Positions 24,580 to 32,970 of a stretch of DNA of 64,000 nt are shown in pieces; position 1 is the stretch's first letter; each line of letters opens with the position of its first letter. The notes under the pieces are model-generated. The model ran no database searches, was not told the origin of the DNA, and saw only the letters and a list, made by a program, of their open reading frames with translations. The stretch is from Rhodococcus sp. IEGM 1379 (lineage in GTDB: Bacteria; Actinomycetota; Actinomycetes; Mycobacteriales; Mycobacteriaceae). The stretch spans positions 23,914 through 87,913 of the forward strand of contig NZ_JASHKR010000004.1 in NCBI RefSeq assembly GCF_030056815.1, given 5' to 3'. Both the position numbers and the translations under genes were made by a program.

Positions 24580-26808
24580 GTGAGTCCCTCAAACCTTTTC
24601 GGGGGCCAATATCCGTTGAGGGGTCAATTCGTGGTTGCTCTACTACTGCCGTTCAAGCATGGGCGTCGAGGCACGAAGCAGGCTGACGCAAAGCCTCACC
24701 AGCGACTCGACATCCAAGGCCTGCGCATGGTCGCAGTCATTCTGGTTGTACTCTCGCATCTATTCGGCTGGCCGCGTGGCGGGTTCATCGGCGTCGACGT
24801 TTTCTTCGTGATCTCGGGATTCCTCATCACAGGATCACTGATGCATACGATGGAGAAGACGGGTCGGATCTCGTTTTCAAGCTTCTACCGTCGCCGCATT
24901 AGACGCATTATTCCTGCCGCCACACTCGTTCTCGTCGTCACTTGCATCGCGTCTTACATGATCTTTTTGACCAGCCGATTTCAGTCCACGGTGGTCGACG
25001 CATTGTGGGCTTTTCTGTTCGTATCGAACTGGCGGTTCGGAATCGAAGGTACGGACTACTTCACTGCTACCGGGCCGGTATCTCCATTGCAGCACTACTG
25101 GTCGCTCAGCGTGGAGGAGCAGTTCTACTTCGTATGGCCCCTGGTAATCCTGGCGATCGGACTCCTGGTCGCCCGCAAAGAGTGGTCACGCCAAGTCCGC
25201 CTCGCGATCTCGGCCGGAATCATGGGCGTCGTCGTAGCGGCGTCATTCGCATACTCACTGCTCGACACCGCTAGCAATCCGACGTGGGCATACTTCTCCA
25301 CTTTTACCCGGGTCTGGGAACTGGGAGTCGGCGCATTAATGGCTATCAGCATCGGATATTTCGAACGGATCCCCGATAGAATTCGCCCGTTCATGGCCTG
25401 GGCCGGACTGATTTTCATCGCTGTCGGCGCCTTTGCTATCGCCGAAGGTGGAAGCGGGTTCCCTGCTCCCTGGGCGGCTGTCCCCGTGATCGGCGCAGCA
25501 CTCGTGATCGGCGGCGGAGTATCCGGTGATCAGCGCTTCCTTGGAGTGCTCACTAATCGAGTAAGTACCTATATCGGAGATATCTCCTACTCGTTGTATC
25601 TGTGGCATTGGCCCGTGATCATCCTGCTCGGAACGTTGATTGATCCCAGTGGGTACCTCTATTACTGCAGCGCACTGCTGCTCATGTTTGGGCTCTCGAT
25701 ACCCGCGTACCACTTCTATGAGGATCGAATCCGGAAGTCGAACTGGCTCTTATCCTCTGACGAAACCCGTGACCGGAAGGTTTTGGACCTGTCGCGATGG
25801 CGACTGTCAAACCTTCGCATGAAAGAGTCCAACCAGACGATCGGGACACTCTCGCTGATCGCACTCACCGCCGGTCTGGTCCTATCCGGCGTTGCTTTCA
25901 CGACGCCAGCTGCCACCGCTCGTCCTCCTGAAACGTTGGCAGCAGCGCAGAGCGGAACGGATGCCGCGCCACAAACTGAACGAGGCCTCGCAATTGCGGC
26001 CGCAGTTCGGGCCACCGAATTCCCCGATTTCAACCCTTCGATCGATCATTTGGAAGATCTCCGGGCACCACAGTGGAAGCAGAACGGCTGTATCAACGTC
26101 ACGCAGAACAATGAATCTCAATGCGTGTACGGGTCGGCCACTTTGCCGAAGACTGCCGTCGTGTTGGGCGATTCAATAGCGGTCAGTTATCTGCCAGGGC
26201 TCGTAGCCGGCCTAAACGCGGAGGGGTACCGAATTCACTCCTACACAATGGAAGGTTGCGCCACCGCGAATGTTGACGCTGTAGCGAGCAACAAATCCAA
26301 AGAGGCGTACACCGAGTGCACTGAACATCGAGCTTGGGCTCTCGACCGGGTGCGCGCACTCAATCCAGACTTGGTCGTCATCTCCGACTCGCACCTGACC
26401 GTCTCTCGACTACGGAGCGGAGCGAAGGGCGGGACCGCACAGTTGGAGTGGACGAACGGGCTGAGTTCGGTGATGTCTGAACTTCCCGACCCGAAGAAGG
26501 CGGTGCTGTTGACATCGCCTCCTGGAGCAGGGAATCTCGCTGAGTGTGCCGCCAAATTCGGTAATCCTTCGGACTGCACCAAAGCAATTAGCGGCGACTG
26601 GTTGACCGTCAATGCGGCAGAAGCGGAGGTTGCAGGGAAGGTAGGAGCGCAATTCGTCGACTCTCGAGAGTGGTTCTGCACCACCTCCGGGTACTGCCCG
26701 TCGTTCGTTGGGTCCACTCCCGTATACGTTGATTCCGGTCACCTGACATCCACATACAGCGAGGGGCTCGCGCCCGAGTTGCAAACAACAATCTTGCCGA
26801 CGGCGTGA
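24580..26808 (+). CDS. Membrane O-acetyltransferase (acyltransferase 3) with C-terminal SGNH domain
   Basis: 742 residues. Residues 40-390 are a ten-helix OafA-type acyltransferase domain: RLDIQGLRMVAVILVVLSH with the catalytic His, GGFIGVDVFFVISGFLIT, FYRRRIRRIIPA, HYWSLSVEEQFYFVWP and YSLYLWHWPV. After one more helix (about 427-448) an outer SGNH esterase/transferase domain has VVLGDSIAVSY and a late DSGHLT pair. Such proteins O-acetylate cell-surface polysaccharides, and phage-borne examples change phage receptors. The GTG start is uncertain, since no ribosome binding site stands out. It is convergent with the tail-spike gene across a shared terminator. Confidence 0.85.
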   Translation: MSPSNLFGGQYPLRGQFVVALLLPFKHGRRGTKQADAKPHQRLDIQGLRMVAVILVVLSHLFGWPRGGFIGVDVFFVISGFLITGSLMHTMEKTGRISFSSFYRRRIRRIIPAATLVLVVTCIASYMIFLTSRFQSTVVDALWAFLFVSNWRFGIEGTDYFTATGPVSPLQHYWSLSVEEQFYFVWPLVILAIGLLVARKEWSRQVRLAISAGIMGVVVAASFAYSLLDTASNPTWAYFSTFTRVWELGVGALMAISIGYFERIPDRIRPFMAWAGLIFIAVGAFAIAEGGSGFPAPWAAVPVIGAALVIGGGVSGDQRFLGVLTNRVSTYIGDISYSLYLWHWPVIILLGTLIDPSGYLYYCSALLLMFGLSIPAYHFYEDRIRKSNWLLSSDETRDRKVLDLSRWRLSNLRMKESNQTIGTLSLIALTAGLVLSGVAFTTPAATARPPETLAAAQSGTDAAPQTERGLAIAAAVRATEFPDFNPSIDHLEDLRAPQWKQNGCINVTQNNESQCVYGSATLPKTAVVLGDSIAVSYLPGLVAGLNAEGYRIHSYTMEGCATANVDAVASNKSKEAYTECTEHRAWALDRVRALNPDLVVISDSHLTVSRLRSGAKGGTAQLEWTNGLSSVMSELPDPKKAVLLTSPPGAGNLAECAAKFGNPSDCTKAISGDWLTVNAAEAEVAGKVGAQFVDSREWFCTTSGYCPSFVGSTPVYVDSGHLTSTYSEGLAPELQTTILPTA

Positions 26809-26811
26809 TCG

Positions 26812-26847
26812 AAATGCGCACCTCCCATATTTGGGAGGTGCGCATTT
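26812..26847. terminator. Bidirectional terminator
   Basis: A perfect 16-bp stem AAATGCGCACCTCCCA / TGGGAGGTGCGCATTT around TATT, sitting between the convergent acetyltransferase (+) and tail-spike (-) genes. Confidence 0.9.
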
Positions 26848-26856
26848 ACAGCCAGG

Positions 26857-28785
26857 TCAGAGCGTCAGTACGGACGTGGAAGCATTGGCCGTCCCAGACC
26901 ACGCAGCACCAGGACTGGACCCATCGAAATACGGCCACAACGCAGTCCCAGTCGTGACCATCACTGCATCCACATCCAGCACCATCCCCACCGTCGCGGA
27001 ATCGAGCGCGATATTGAAGTCGAGGCGGCTGCCATCAGCAGGCAGAACCACGGTCATGTCGATGCGCTGCCAGTCTCCCGTTGCCCGGAACCCGCCTCGG
27101 TGCCATGTCCGCTGAGATGCGTTGGCTGCCCAAAACCCGATCGTGAAGGGCCGAATCAGCGCGGCTTTGTCGGTGCGAATCCACGCCGACAGTGTGTAAC
27201 TACCGGCCAGCGCCGCGCTCACTCTGCCGATGCGAACGGTTGCCGACCCGGCCTGATTCACGACGATGCGGGCGTGTGCGCCACCGGATTTCGCATCGAC
27301 CGTAGTCACCTGAGTTGGCGCATCAAACCGCGACAGTGCGGCAACCTGAGTCACGCTCGTCTCGTAAGAAGGTGTTGTGAACAAGTTCGTCAGCGTTGTG
27401 AACGATGCACCGACCCGGTTACCGGCAATCAGGGTTGCATCGTTTGTAGCCTTTGCGTTGACGATCCCTCCGCCTGAGTTCTCCGTTACTACGTTGCTCT
27501 GGACGAAGGGGTCGGTCATGAACTTTGTCGCGTCCGGAAGATTGATGCCAACACCTCGATGGCCCTGGATGGTGTTGCCGATGATCTTCGGTTCCACCAC
27601 ATCGCCCACAATTTTGATGCCGTCGCCAGTGCCGTTGTTGCGGATCGTATTGCGCGACAGCTCAGGCCGGACAACCAGTGGGGAGTCAAGCACGATCCCG
27701 CCAGCACCGTTGCCTTCGACACGATTGCTGTCGAAGCGCCAACCCGCGCCAACCTGTCCGGTCACTGACACCCCGGCCCCGATGTTTGCGGCGATCTCGT
27801 TGTTGTCGAACGTGTACGCCCCCGTAGCGGCGTTACCGACAAGCACGCCGACACCGTTACCGCGGATGACACTTGACGAGACGTTGCCGTTCCGTCCACC
27901 ATGCCGACCCGACAACGAGTATCCGTCAACATGCACGCCAGCGTTCGACGCATTGAGGAAGTGGCAGCCGGACGTGATCACGCCATCGCCACCCGCGTCA
28001 CGAAGACCGTTGTAACCGCCTATCGAGGTGCATCCGATCATTGCGAAGCCACGTGCGCTTTTCGGTGCCGGGATGTCGAGGAGTCGTTCTACAAAGAATC
28101 CCGCCGACCAGCAGTCCTCGGCGTAGCAGTTGACGAAGGACACTGATTCGACCGCGAAGTTTCCGACACCAATTCCGAAGCCTGCACCAAAGCTGTCGTG
28201 TCCGCCTGTGACGCCGCGCCCGGATCTGATTGCGCTACATTCCACGAAGGTGGTGTCTTGCAGGAAGTCGCACCCGAATGAGGTTGCCCACGTGTTGATG
28301 CAGCGGACTCGTTCGAAGCGGCCGTTACGCATCCAGCGCATCGCGATGCCTTTGGCTCCGACATTGTTTGCGCCGCTGACTTGTTCAGTGCAGTCGATGG
28401 TCATATCGGCGAAAATCAGATCGTCCAGATAGTTGCCGATCGTGAACGACGGGTCCATGAGGCCGAACACGGCTTCCCCGGTGGGGAGGATCTTCGTGGC
28501 GGCACGCCCGGAGCCCACGAATCCGACGTGGTACCCGTTGAACCAACGCACTGACGATGTGATTCGAAACTTTCCGGGCGGCAGTTTGATGGTGACCGGC
28601 CCGGCCGTGACGGCTTGGGTCGCCGCGGCATCGAGCGCCCGTTGCAACAGTGGGCGCGCATTGGCGACACCATCGTTTGGCATGGCCTCGCCAGGGAGTA
28701 GGAAGCTGGCCAAGTCGACTGTCGTAGGGCGGACGTATTTTTTGGCAGCATCGGCCTTCGCCATGCCGAGAGTTACGGGGTCCAT
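26857..28785 (-). CDS. Tail spike: parallel beta-helix with C-terminal carbohydrate-binding-like domain
   Basis: 642 residues. An N-terminal attachment part is followed by a right-handed beta-helix (pectate-lyase-3/NosD type). This runs from ITSSVRWFNGYHVGFVGSG (about 75) to about residue 450, with repeated Asn/Gly-rich turns such as IRGNGVGVLVGN and NRVEGNGAGGIVLD. The end (about 470-640) reads as a beta-sandwich (SYTLSAWIRTDKAALI, RGGFRATGDWQRIDMTV), like carbohydrate-binding modules. It probably recognises or cuts surface glycan during adsorption. ATG lies one base after the upstream stop codon. Confidence 0.8.
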   Translation of the reverse strand: MDPVTLGMAKADAAKKYVRPTTVDLASFLLPGEAMPNDGVANARPLLQRALDAAATQAVTAGPVTIKLPPGKFRITSSVRWFNGYHVGFVGSGRAATKILPTGEAVFGLMDPSFTIGNYLDDLIFADMTIDCTEQVSGANNVGAKGIAMRWMRNGRFERVRCINTWATSFGCDFLQDTTFVECSAIRSGRGVTGGHDSFGAGFGIGVGNFAVESVSFVNCYAEDCWSAGFFVERLLDIPAPKSARGFAMIGCTSIGGYNGLRDAGGDGVITSGCHFLNASNAGVHVDGYSLSGRHGGRNGNVSSSVIRGNGVGVLVGNAATGAYTFDNNEIAANIGAGVSVTGQVGAGWRFDSNRVEGNGAGGIVLDSPLVVRPELSRNTIRNNGTGDGIKIVGDVVEPKIIGNTIQGHRGVGINLPDATKFMTDPFVQSNVVTENSGGGIVNAKATNDATLIAGNRVGASFTTLTNLFTTPSYETSVTQVAALSRFDAPTQVTTVDAKSGGAHARIVVNQAGSATVRIGRVSAALAGSYTLSAWIRTDKAALIRPFTIGFWAANASQRTWHRGGFRATGDWQRIDMTVVLPADGSRLDFNIALDSATVGMVLDVDAVMVTTGTALWPYFDGSSPGAAWSGTANASTSVLTL

Positions 28786-28786
28786 G

Positions 28787-29143
28787 TCAGCTCGCAATCC
28801 CGGTCAGATTGCCTGAACCGTCGTAGGTGTAAGTGCGCGTCACACCAGCGCGAGTATCGGTGTGCACCGTGCCGTCAGGGTTGTAGGCGTACGTCGTCGT
28901 GATCCCGTTCTCGGTGACCGTCTGCACGTTTCCGCTGCCGTCGTACGTGATCCCAGTCGTCGCGAAGGCCGGGGCATAAGTGCCGTCTAGGGCAGCCTCT
29001 GACAACCGGCCGTCGATCTCCTCATGAGCCTTCTTGATGCCGCGTTCCCACCGCTTGATATCCGCGGACCTGACCGGAGTTTCACCAGGCTTCGCGGGCG
29101 GTCTAGGTGTGTCCACCCAGTCAGTGCGCTCAACGAACGCCAT
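28787..29143 (-). CDS. Small tail protein with YD (RHS-type) repeats
   Basis: 118 residues. The first 60 form a charged helix with RSADIKRWERGIKKAHEEID, a pattern seen at the virion-binding end of actinophage tail fibres. The rest is three YD repeats: ITYDGSGNVQTVT, TYAYNPDGTVHT and TYTYDGSGNLTGI. Such repeats normally build large RHS shells or wall-binding stalks, so three on a 118-residue protein is unusual. It lies between the major tail and spike genes and is stop-start coupled to the spike. It may be a chaperone-like adaptor or fibre tip. Confidence 0.7.
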   Translation of the reverse strand: MAFVERTDWVDTPRPPAKPGETPVRSADIKRWERGIKKAHEEIDGRLSEAALDGTYAPAFATTGITYDGSGNVQTVTENGITTTYAYNPDGTVHTDTRAGVTRTYTYDGSGNLTGIAS

Positions 29144-29180
29144 AGCAATCTCCTACAAGTAGTTGGTGCCCCTACTCCCC

Positions 29181-29235
29181 ACGCGCTCCCCGAGGGCTAA
29201 CCAGGGAGCGCGTCGTTACCCGGCAAAAAGCCGGG
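29181..29235. terminator. Two consecutive hairpins after the major tail gene
   Basis: CCCGGC-AAAAA-GCCGGG (29219-29235) and ACGCGCTCCC / GGGAGCGCGT with a 13-base loop (29181-29213) fill the gap between the major tail gene and the YD-repeat gene. There is no classical T-run. They may cut down read-through or stabilise the 3' end of the abundant tail mRNA. Confidence 0.6.
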
Positions 29236-29246
29236 CAACAAGGGAC

Positions 29247-29942
29247 CTAAGGGGTCGGCAACGCGACAGCACCAGCAGTCGGCGCCGGGTAGATGATCGA
29301 GGTGGGTTCCATGTGGATGTGCTGATCGGCAGCAATCGGCGTCAGCAGCGGCCCCGGCGCCGGTTCCGTTGCGGGAGAGACCGGCTCGTTCAAGACCACC
29401 TTGTACGGGCCGACACCCCATGGGGAGTTCGCCTCGGTGCGCGCGGTGATCGTGAAGTTCGCCAACGCATTCTCGAAGGAGAAGTCACCAAGTCGGCCGT
29501 CCTTGATCCACGGCAGGAGTGCGTACCCGTACAGCTTGCCGTCGGGTCCGCAGACAGTACCGGGGACGTCGGTCCATGTTTCGAGGCCGAAGTTGGATCG
29601 GATGGTTGCGCCGATACGGATACCGGTCGCGTTGCCGTTGTGGTCCAGGACAATCGGCTGTCCGGTGACCATGTTGAACAGTTCGGGATCGACTTTCAGG
29701 AACGCGATTTCGACGTTCAGGTACTTCAGTTCGTCCTGCGCCTTGTCGACGAACGCGATCTTGCCAGCTGCGTTCTTCGGTGCGGTTTCTTCGCCGTCCT
29801 CGAACTGTGGGCTGATCTTGATGGAGATGTGGCCGTCGGACACGATGGTCGACTTGGGGCCGATGACGGGTGCGCCGCATGCATCGTTCTTGGTGGCGCG
29901 GACGACGTGGGAGCGGATGCTGGGCCAGACGGTGGTGGGCAT
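29247..29942 (-). CDS. Major tail (tube) protein
   Basis: 231 residues from an ATG with GGAGG five bases upstream. The sequence has the stereotyped order of actinophage major tail proteins: GAPVIGPKSTIVSDGHISIKISP, EDGEE, DELKYLNVEIAFLKVDPELFNMVTG, LETWTDVPG, YGYALLPWIKDGRLGDFSFENALANFTI and WGVGPY. A Pro-rich C-terminal tail follows. It polymerises into the tail tube. The repeated leader element lies upstream at 29971-29986, consistent with high expression. It is unusually placed before, not after, the head-tail connector genes. Confidence 0.9.
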   Translation of the reverse strand: MPTTVWPSIRSHVVRATKNDACGAPVIGPKSTIVSDGHISIKISPQFEDGEETAPKNAAGKIAFVDKAQDELKYLNVEIAFLKVDPELFNMVTGQPIVLDHNGNATGIRIGATIRSNFGLETWTDVPGTVCGPDGKLYGYALLPWIKDGRLGDFSFENALANFTITARTEANSPWGVGPYKVVLNEPVSPATEPAPGPLLTPIAADQHIHMEPTSIIYPAPTAGAVALPTP

Positions 29943-29970
29943 GTGAGCCTCCGAGCGGAAGGTTGTTCGC

Positions 29971-29986
29971 TCGGCCCACAGCCAGC
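29971..29986 (-). promoter_or_regulatory. Late-gene leader element, copy at the major tail gene
   Basis: On the - strand GCTGGCTGTGGGCCGA, 29 bases before the major tail start codon. TAGA lies nine bases before GCTGG, as at the capsid gene. Confidence 0.7.
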
Positions 29987-29992
29987 AGCTCT

Positions 29993-30250
29993 CTACAAGT
30001 GAGGATAGTCGCTGCGTGGATGTGCGGTGGGGATGTGTGCGGGTTTGTTGGTCCAGCGGTCGGTTTGGGGCATCGCGCCGGCACAAGGTGGGGTTCGTAC
30101 GGTTTGTCCACAGGTTCGGCAGTAGTGAGTTCGATGTCCGCCGTGCACAGCTTGGCTGCAGCCGCAGACTTCCCAGCCGACGAGGCACTGGTTCGGCCCC
30201 AGGGGGTGTCCATTGCGGCAGTGGAGGGGTGCGGATTCACTGCTGGACAT
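29993..30250 (-). CDS. Small zinc-ribbon protein
   Basis: 85 residues. Cysteine and histidine pairs are spaced as CRNGH...CLVGWEVCGC...HRTHYCRTCG, which suggests one or two zinc sites. A His/Pro-rich tail follows. It lies between two structural genes, after a strong terminator and before the major tail leader, so it may have its own promoter. No family recognised. The ATG at 30250 is chosen because upstream sequence overlaps the terminator region. Confidence 0.5.
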   Translation of the reverse strand: MSSSESAPLHCRNGHPLGPNQCLVGWEVCGCSQAVHGGHRTHYCRTCGQTVRTPPCAGAMPQTDRWTNKPAHIPTAHPRSDYPHL

Positions 30251-30346
30251 ACCCAAAGTTTCGCACACTCGTTCGAATACTGCTATCGTCGCTGTGCGGG
30301 GTCCGGAGGGTAAGGGAAGACCAGCCGGGCCCCGCACAAACGACTG

Positions 30347-30381
30347 AAAGCCCCCAACCTCACCGCGAAGTTGGGGGCTTT
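30347..30381 (-). terminator. Terminator after the repeat-rich fibre gene
   Basis: AAAGCCCCCAAC / GTTGGGGGCTTT, a 12-bp perfect stem with an 11-base loop, directly downstream of the leftward gene ending at 30393. Stem ends of AAA/TTT would allow function on both strands. Confidence 0.85.
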
Positions 30382-30392
30382 GTCGTGCAGGG

Positions 30393-31532
30393 TCAGGTGA
30401 CGCGGAGGAACGTGCTCACGCCAGCAACAATCGTGTCGCCCGCAGCAGGAATACCAGAGTCGCTGTCGATATTGGAATACTGCAACTTCACAGCATCCCC
30501 CGCCGAGACCGTGTACGTGACAGACACCGGAACATTCTTGGTTTCGCCGTACACAGTGACCGCTGTACCAGTCTTGACGAGAGTCCCGTTCACTGTCAGA
30601 TACGGGGTGATGATCGTCGACGTCGGATAGGCAGTGGTCAACCGTATTTGCCCGGAGATCGTCGCACTCGTTTTCGGACCAGACACGATCAGGGCGTTCG
30701 ACGTGACCGTCGACCCGGAGTCCGCAGTCCAACCGGTTACATCTTTCCGTGCGCCCGACGCTCCTGCTGTCGTGGTCTGGCTACCGTTCTTCGTCATGCC
30801 CGCAACCGCGAAGCTGGCTCCTGTGACGACAGGAACCGGAGCAAGTGCCGTCACGACCGCCTTCACAGCCGCAACCGCCGACGAAGCCGACACGACCGGC
30901 ACCGCAGTAGCCACCTCGCCCGTAACCGCGAGAACGGTCACTCTGGAACTACCTGAAACAACCGGCACCCGAGCAGCCACATTCACCGCCGCCACCGGAC
31001 TGTTCAACACAGCCGTTCCAGTAGCCGTGATTACAGGCACCACGGGCATCGCATTGACCACCGTCGCCGCCACCACAGCACTGAAGGCAGCAGCAACAAC
31101 AGGAATCCGCACAACCGCACCGGACGGCGCCGCGAGAGCGACAACCGACGCCGAAAAGGACTGCGCGGCCACAGCGGGCAAAGTCTGACCCGCGACCGTA
31201 ATGACTTCAGCCATGATTGTGGAATCGCCGCGCACAGAGGGGTCGGTAGCCCTCGCCGTCACGATCACTGTGGTCTCCGGACGAACAACCGATGAAGCCG
31301 TCAAAACCGGAACCACTACAGCGACGGACCCGACCGACTTGGAAACCGACGAGACGGCGCCCGCCGAAACAGCAGGCACGACAACAGTTGTTGACACACG
31401 AGCGCAAGGCACCGAGACGAATGCTGCTCTCGTTCCATCCCACACCAACATCTCCCCGAGATGCGCCTGGATCGCAAGGTTGCCGTCCAGTTGCATCCCA
31501 GAGATCGAACGATCGCGGTTGAAGATTCCCAT
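30393..31532 (-). CDS. Val/Ala-rich repeat protein, probable virion fibre
   Basis: 379 residues. After an N-terminal part (MGIFNRDRSISGMQLDGNLAIQAHLGEMLVWDGTR) come about seven degenerate repeats of 24-27 residues, each centred on PVV(S/T)(A/G)SS, to about residue 245. Then a C-terminal beta-domain (SATISGQIRLTTAYPTSTIITPYLTV). The repeats look like stacked beta strands. It lies upstream of the major tail gene in a block of decoration-like genes. A head or tail fibre is likely; a specific role is not shown. Confidence 0.65.
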   Translation of the reverse strand: MGIFNRDRSISGMQLDGNLAIQAHLGEMLVWDGTRAAFVSVPCARVSTTVVVPAVSAGAVSSVSKSVGSVAVVVPVLTASSVVRPETTVIVTARATDPSVRGDSTIMAEVITVAGQTLPAVAAQSFSASVVALAAPSGAVVRIPVVAAAFSAVVAATVVNAMPVVPVITATGTAVLNSPVAAVNVAARVPVVSGSSRVTVLAVTGEVATAVPVVSASSAVAAVKAVVTALAPVPVVTGASFAVAGMTKNGSQTTTAGASGARKDVTGWTADSGSTVTSNALIVSGPKTSATISGQIRLTTAYPTSTIITPYLTVNGTLVKTGTAVTVYGETKNVPVSVTYTVSAGDAVKLQYSNIDSDSGIPAAGDTIVAGVSTFLRVT

Positions 31533-31550
31533 CGGTCAGGCCCCTCCCGA

Positions 31551-31988
31551 TCAGGCAGCAGTCAACGTGCAGATGCCGGCTGCGTCCCAGGTGATGGTGA
31601 AGGTTCCCGCGGTCGTCGACACGTCCGCCCCGAAATCGACATACGCGATCAACGGCCGTGTCGCATCCGTACCCGGCGAACTGTTGTAGATGACCGCATA
31701 CCGAGCGGTGATCGTTGACGTTGACCATGTCGAGTCCGCCGCATCGAGAACGAGAGTATTCGTTCCTGCGGTGTACGCCACCGACGCCGACGCCAAAGTC
31801 GCACCACCCGCCGTGTACCCAGTGCCTGACACCTCGTTCGTCACTGACGACTTGTATCGGTGTGTGTCCTGATCTGGTGTGTAGGCACTCGTGCACAACA
31901 TCACCTTGATGGTGTCGGTGTCCCAGTCGATTTCCTTGTTGAACGCGGACTGCAATGCGAGTCCGAAAAGCTTTGCTGTCACAGCCAT
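31551..31988 (-). CDS. Virion structural protein, beta-rich
   Basis: 145 residues with AFNKEIDWDTDTIKVMLCTSAYTPDQDTH and GTGYTAGGATLASASVAYTAGTNTLVLDAADSTW. This pattern is common in siphophage structural regions, usually labelled minor structural or fibre protein. Position next to other decoration genes agrees. Its exact place in the particle is unknown. Confidence 0.7.
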   Translation of the reverse strand: MAVTAKLFGLALQSAFNKEIDWDTDTIKVMLCTSAYTPDQDTHRYKSSVTNEVSGTGYTAGGATLASASVAYTAGTNTLVLDAADSTWSTSTITARYAVIYNSSPGTDATRPLIAYVDFGADVSTTAGTFTITWDAAGICTLTAA

Positions 31989-31997
31989 GTCAGTCTC

Positions 31998-32417
31998 CTA
32001 GGACTCAAAAGTGATGTACAGGGTTTCGGGGTCTTTGCTGGGCATCGCCGCATACTCGGCGATTGTGGTCCGCTGAATACGGGCGATACCGCCGGCGTTG
32101 CGGACGAAGCCAGGAACATTTGTCGGCGGAGGCATACCTGCATCAATCAGCGGCCACAACCGAACCGGTGTAGACGAGTCAGGGATTTCGATGTTGTACG
32201 TTTCGGTGCCGACGTGCGCGATCGCCGGACCTGGCACAAGGTCAGGTGATGTGAGAACACCGTTGACGAGCCGGCACTTCACTTTCACCTTGACGAGCAC
32301 GTAATTGCCGGATGAAACGAAACGACGTTCGTTGACAGTGAAGTACACGAACCCCAGATCCTCCGGGGATGGTGCGACATTATCGAGCCGACGGAATACC
32401 TCAGTGATCACAGTCAT
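31998..32417 (-). CDS. Virion-associated protein, beta-rich
   Basis: 139 residues, rich in predicted beta strands (YVLVKVKVKCRLVNGVLTSPDLVPG, TETYNIEIPDSSTPVRLWPLI). It has no membrane segment and overlaps the downstream end of the membrane gene at 32414 by four bases. It is likely part of the fibre/decoration block by context only. Confidence 0.6.
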   Translation of the reverse strand: MTVITEVFRRLDNVAPSPEDLGFVYFTVNERRFVSSGNYVLVKVKVKCRLVNGVLTSPDLVPGPAIAHVGTETYNIEIPDSSTPVRLWPLIDAGMPPPTNVPGFVRNAGGIARIQRTTIAEYAAMPSKDPETLYITFES

Positions 32418-32755
32418 GTTGCGGCCGCCTCATCTTCCACTGCTCCGGAATTTTCGTCCACAGGCTCCCGGCGGTCACGCTGCTGCTCACGCACCAACGA
32501 CCAGATCATCGGTAGATACACCAAGGCGCCGAGAGCATAAATCGCCAGGCGAATCTCCTGACGAAACGGGAAGTCCGGAGATCCCCACACCGCCACAGTG
32601 ATTTGAATGAGGACCACCGAAAGAATCGTCGACTTCGCCGCATAAATCCGGCCGACATGATTCTTCCGCCACGGTGACCGAATCAGGTAGATCAACGTGA
32701 AAGCAGCGACCAGACAGGCCAGGACTAGCAGGGAGACGTTGGCTGCCAGCGTCAT
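32414..32755 (-). CDS. Small phage membrane protein
   Basis: 113 residues with three hydrophobic segments (about 5-23, 38-56 and 70-88) and an acidic tail. It is stop-start coupled to its neighbours on both sides, in a three-gene membrane/coiled-coil cassette (32414-33278). It could be a second holin or a membrane scaffold. Inside it, GGTAGATACA near 32511 resembles half of the dispersed palindrome. Confidence 0.6.
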   Translation of the reverse strand: MTLAANVSLLVLACLVAAFTLIYLIRSPWRKNHVGRIYAAKSTILSVVLIQITVAVWGSPDFPFRQEIRLAIYALGALVYLPMIWSLVREQQRDRREPVDENSGAVEDEAAAT

Positions 32756-32970
32756 TGGGCACCGCCCATCGATTGTCGAAGTAATTCGGTCCATCCGTTG
32801 AGTTCCAATTGGCGCCGCTGCTTCCGGGCCACCTTGGTCGCGAGATGCTTTTCTTGCTCGGCATCTATCCGCTGTTGCGTCGAATAGGCATGCTCCTCAG
32901 CCGCTTCCCGTGCCTGCGAGCGGGCAGTGTCGAGTTCCTTCGCACACCTCTTCGCCCAGGGCCACTTCAT
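32752..32970 (-). CDS. Short coiled-coil protein
   Basis: 72 residues, almost wholly charged helix (ARSQAREAAEEHAYSTQQRIDAEQEK). It overlaps the genes on both sides by four bases. Function unknown. Confidence 0.6.
   Translation of the reverse strand: MKWPWAKRCAKELDTARSQAREAAEEHAYSTQQRIDAEQEKHLATKVARKQRRQLELNGWTELLRQSMGGAQ

Noticed and set aside
32511..32520. GGTAGATACA inside a membrane-protein gene as a further palindrome-family site
   Set aside because: Only a half-site, inside coding sequence, no matching second arm; probably coincidence.
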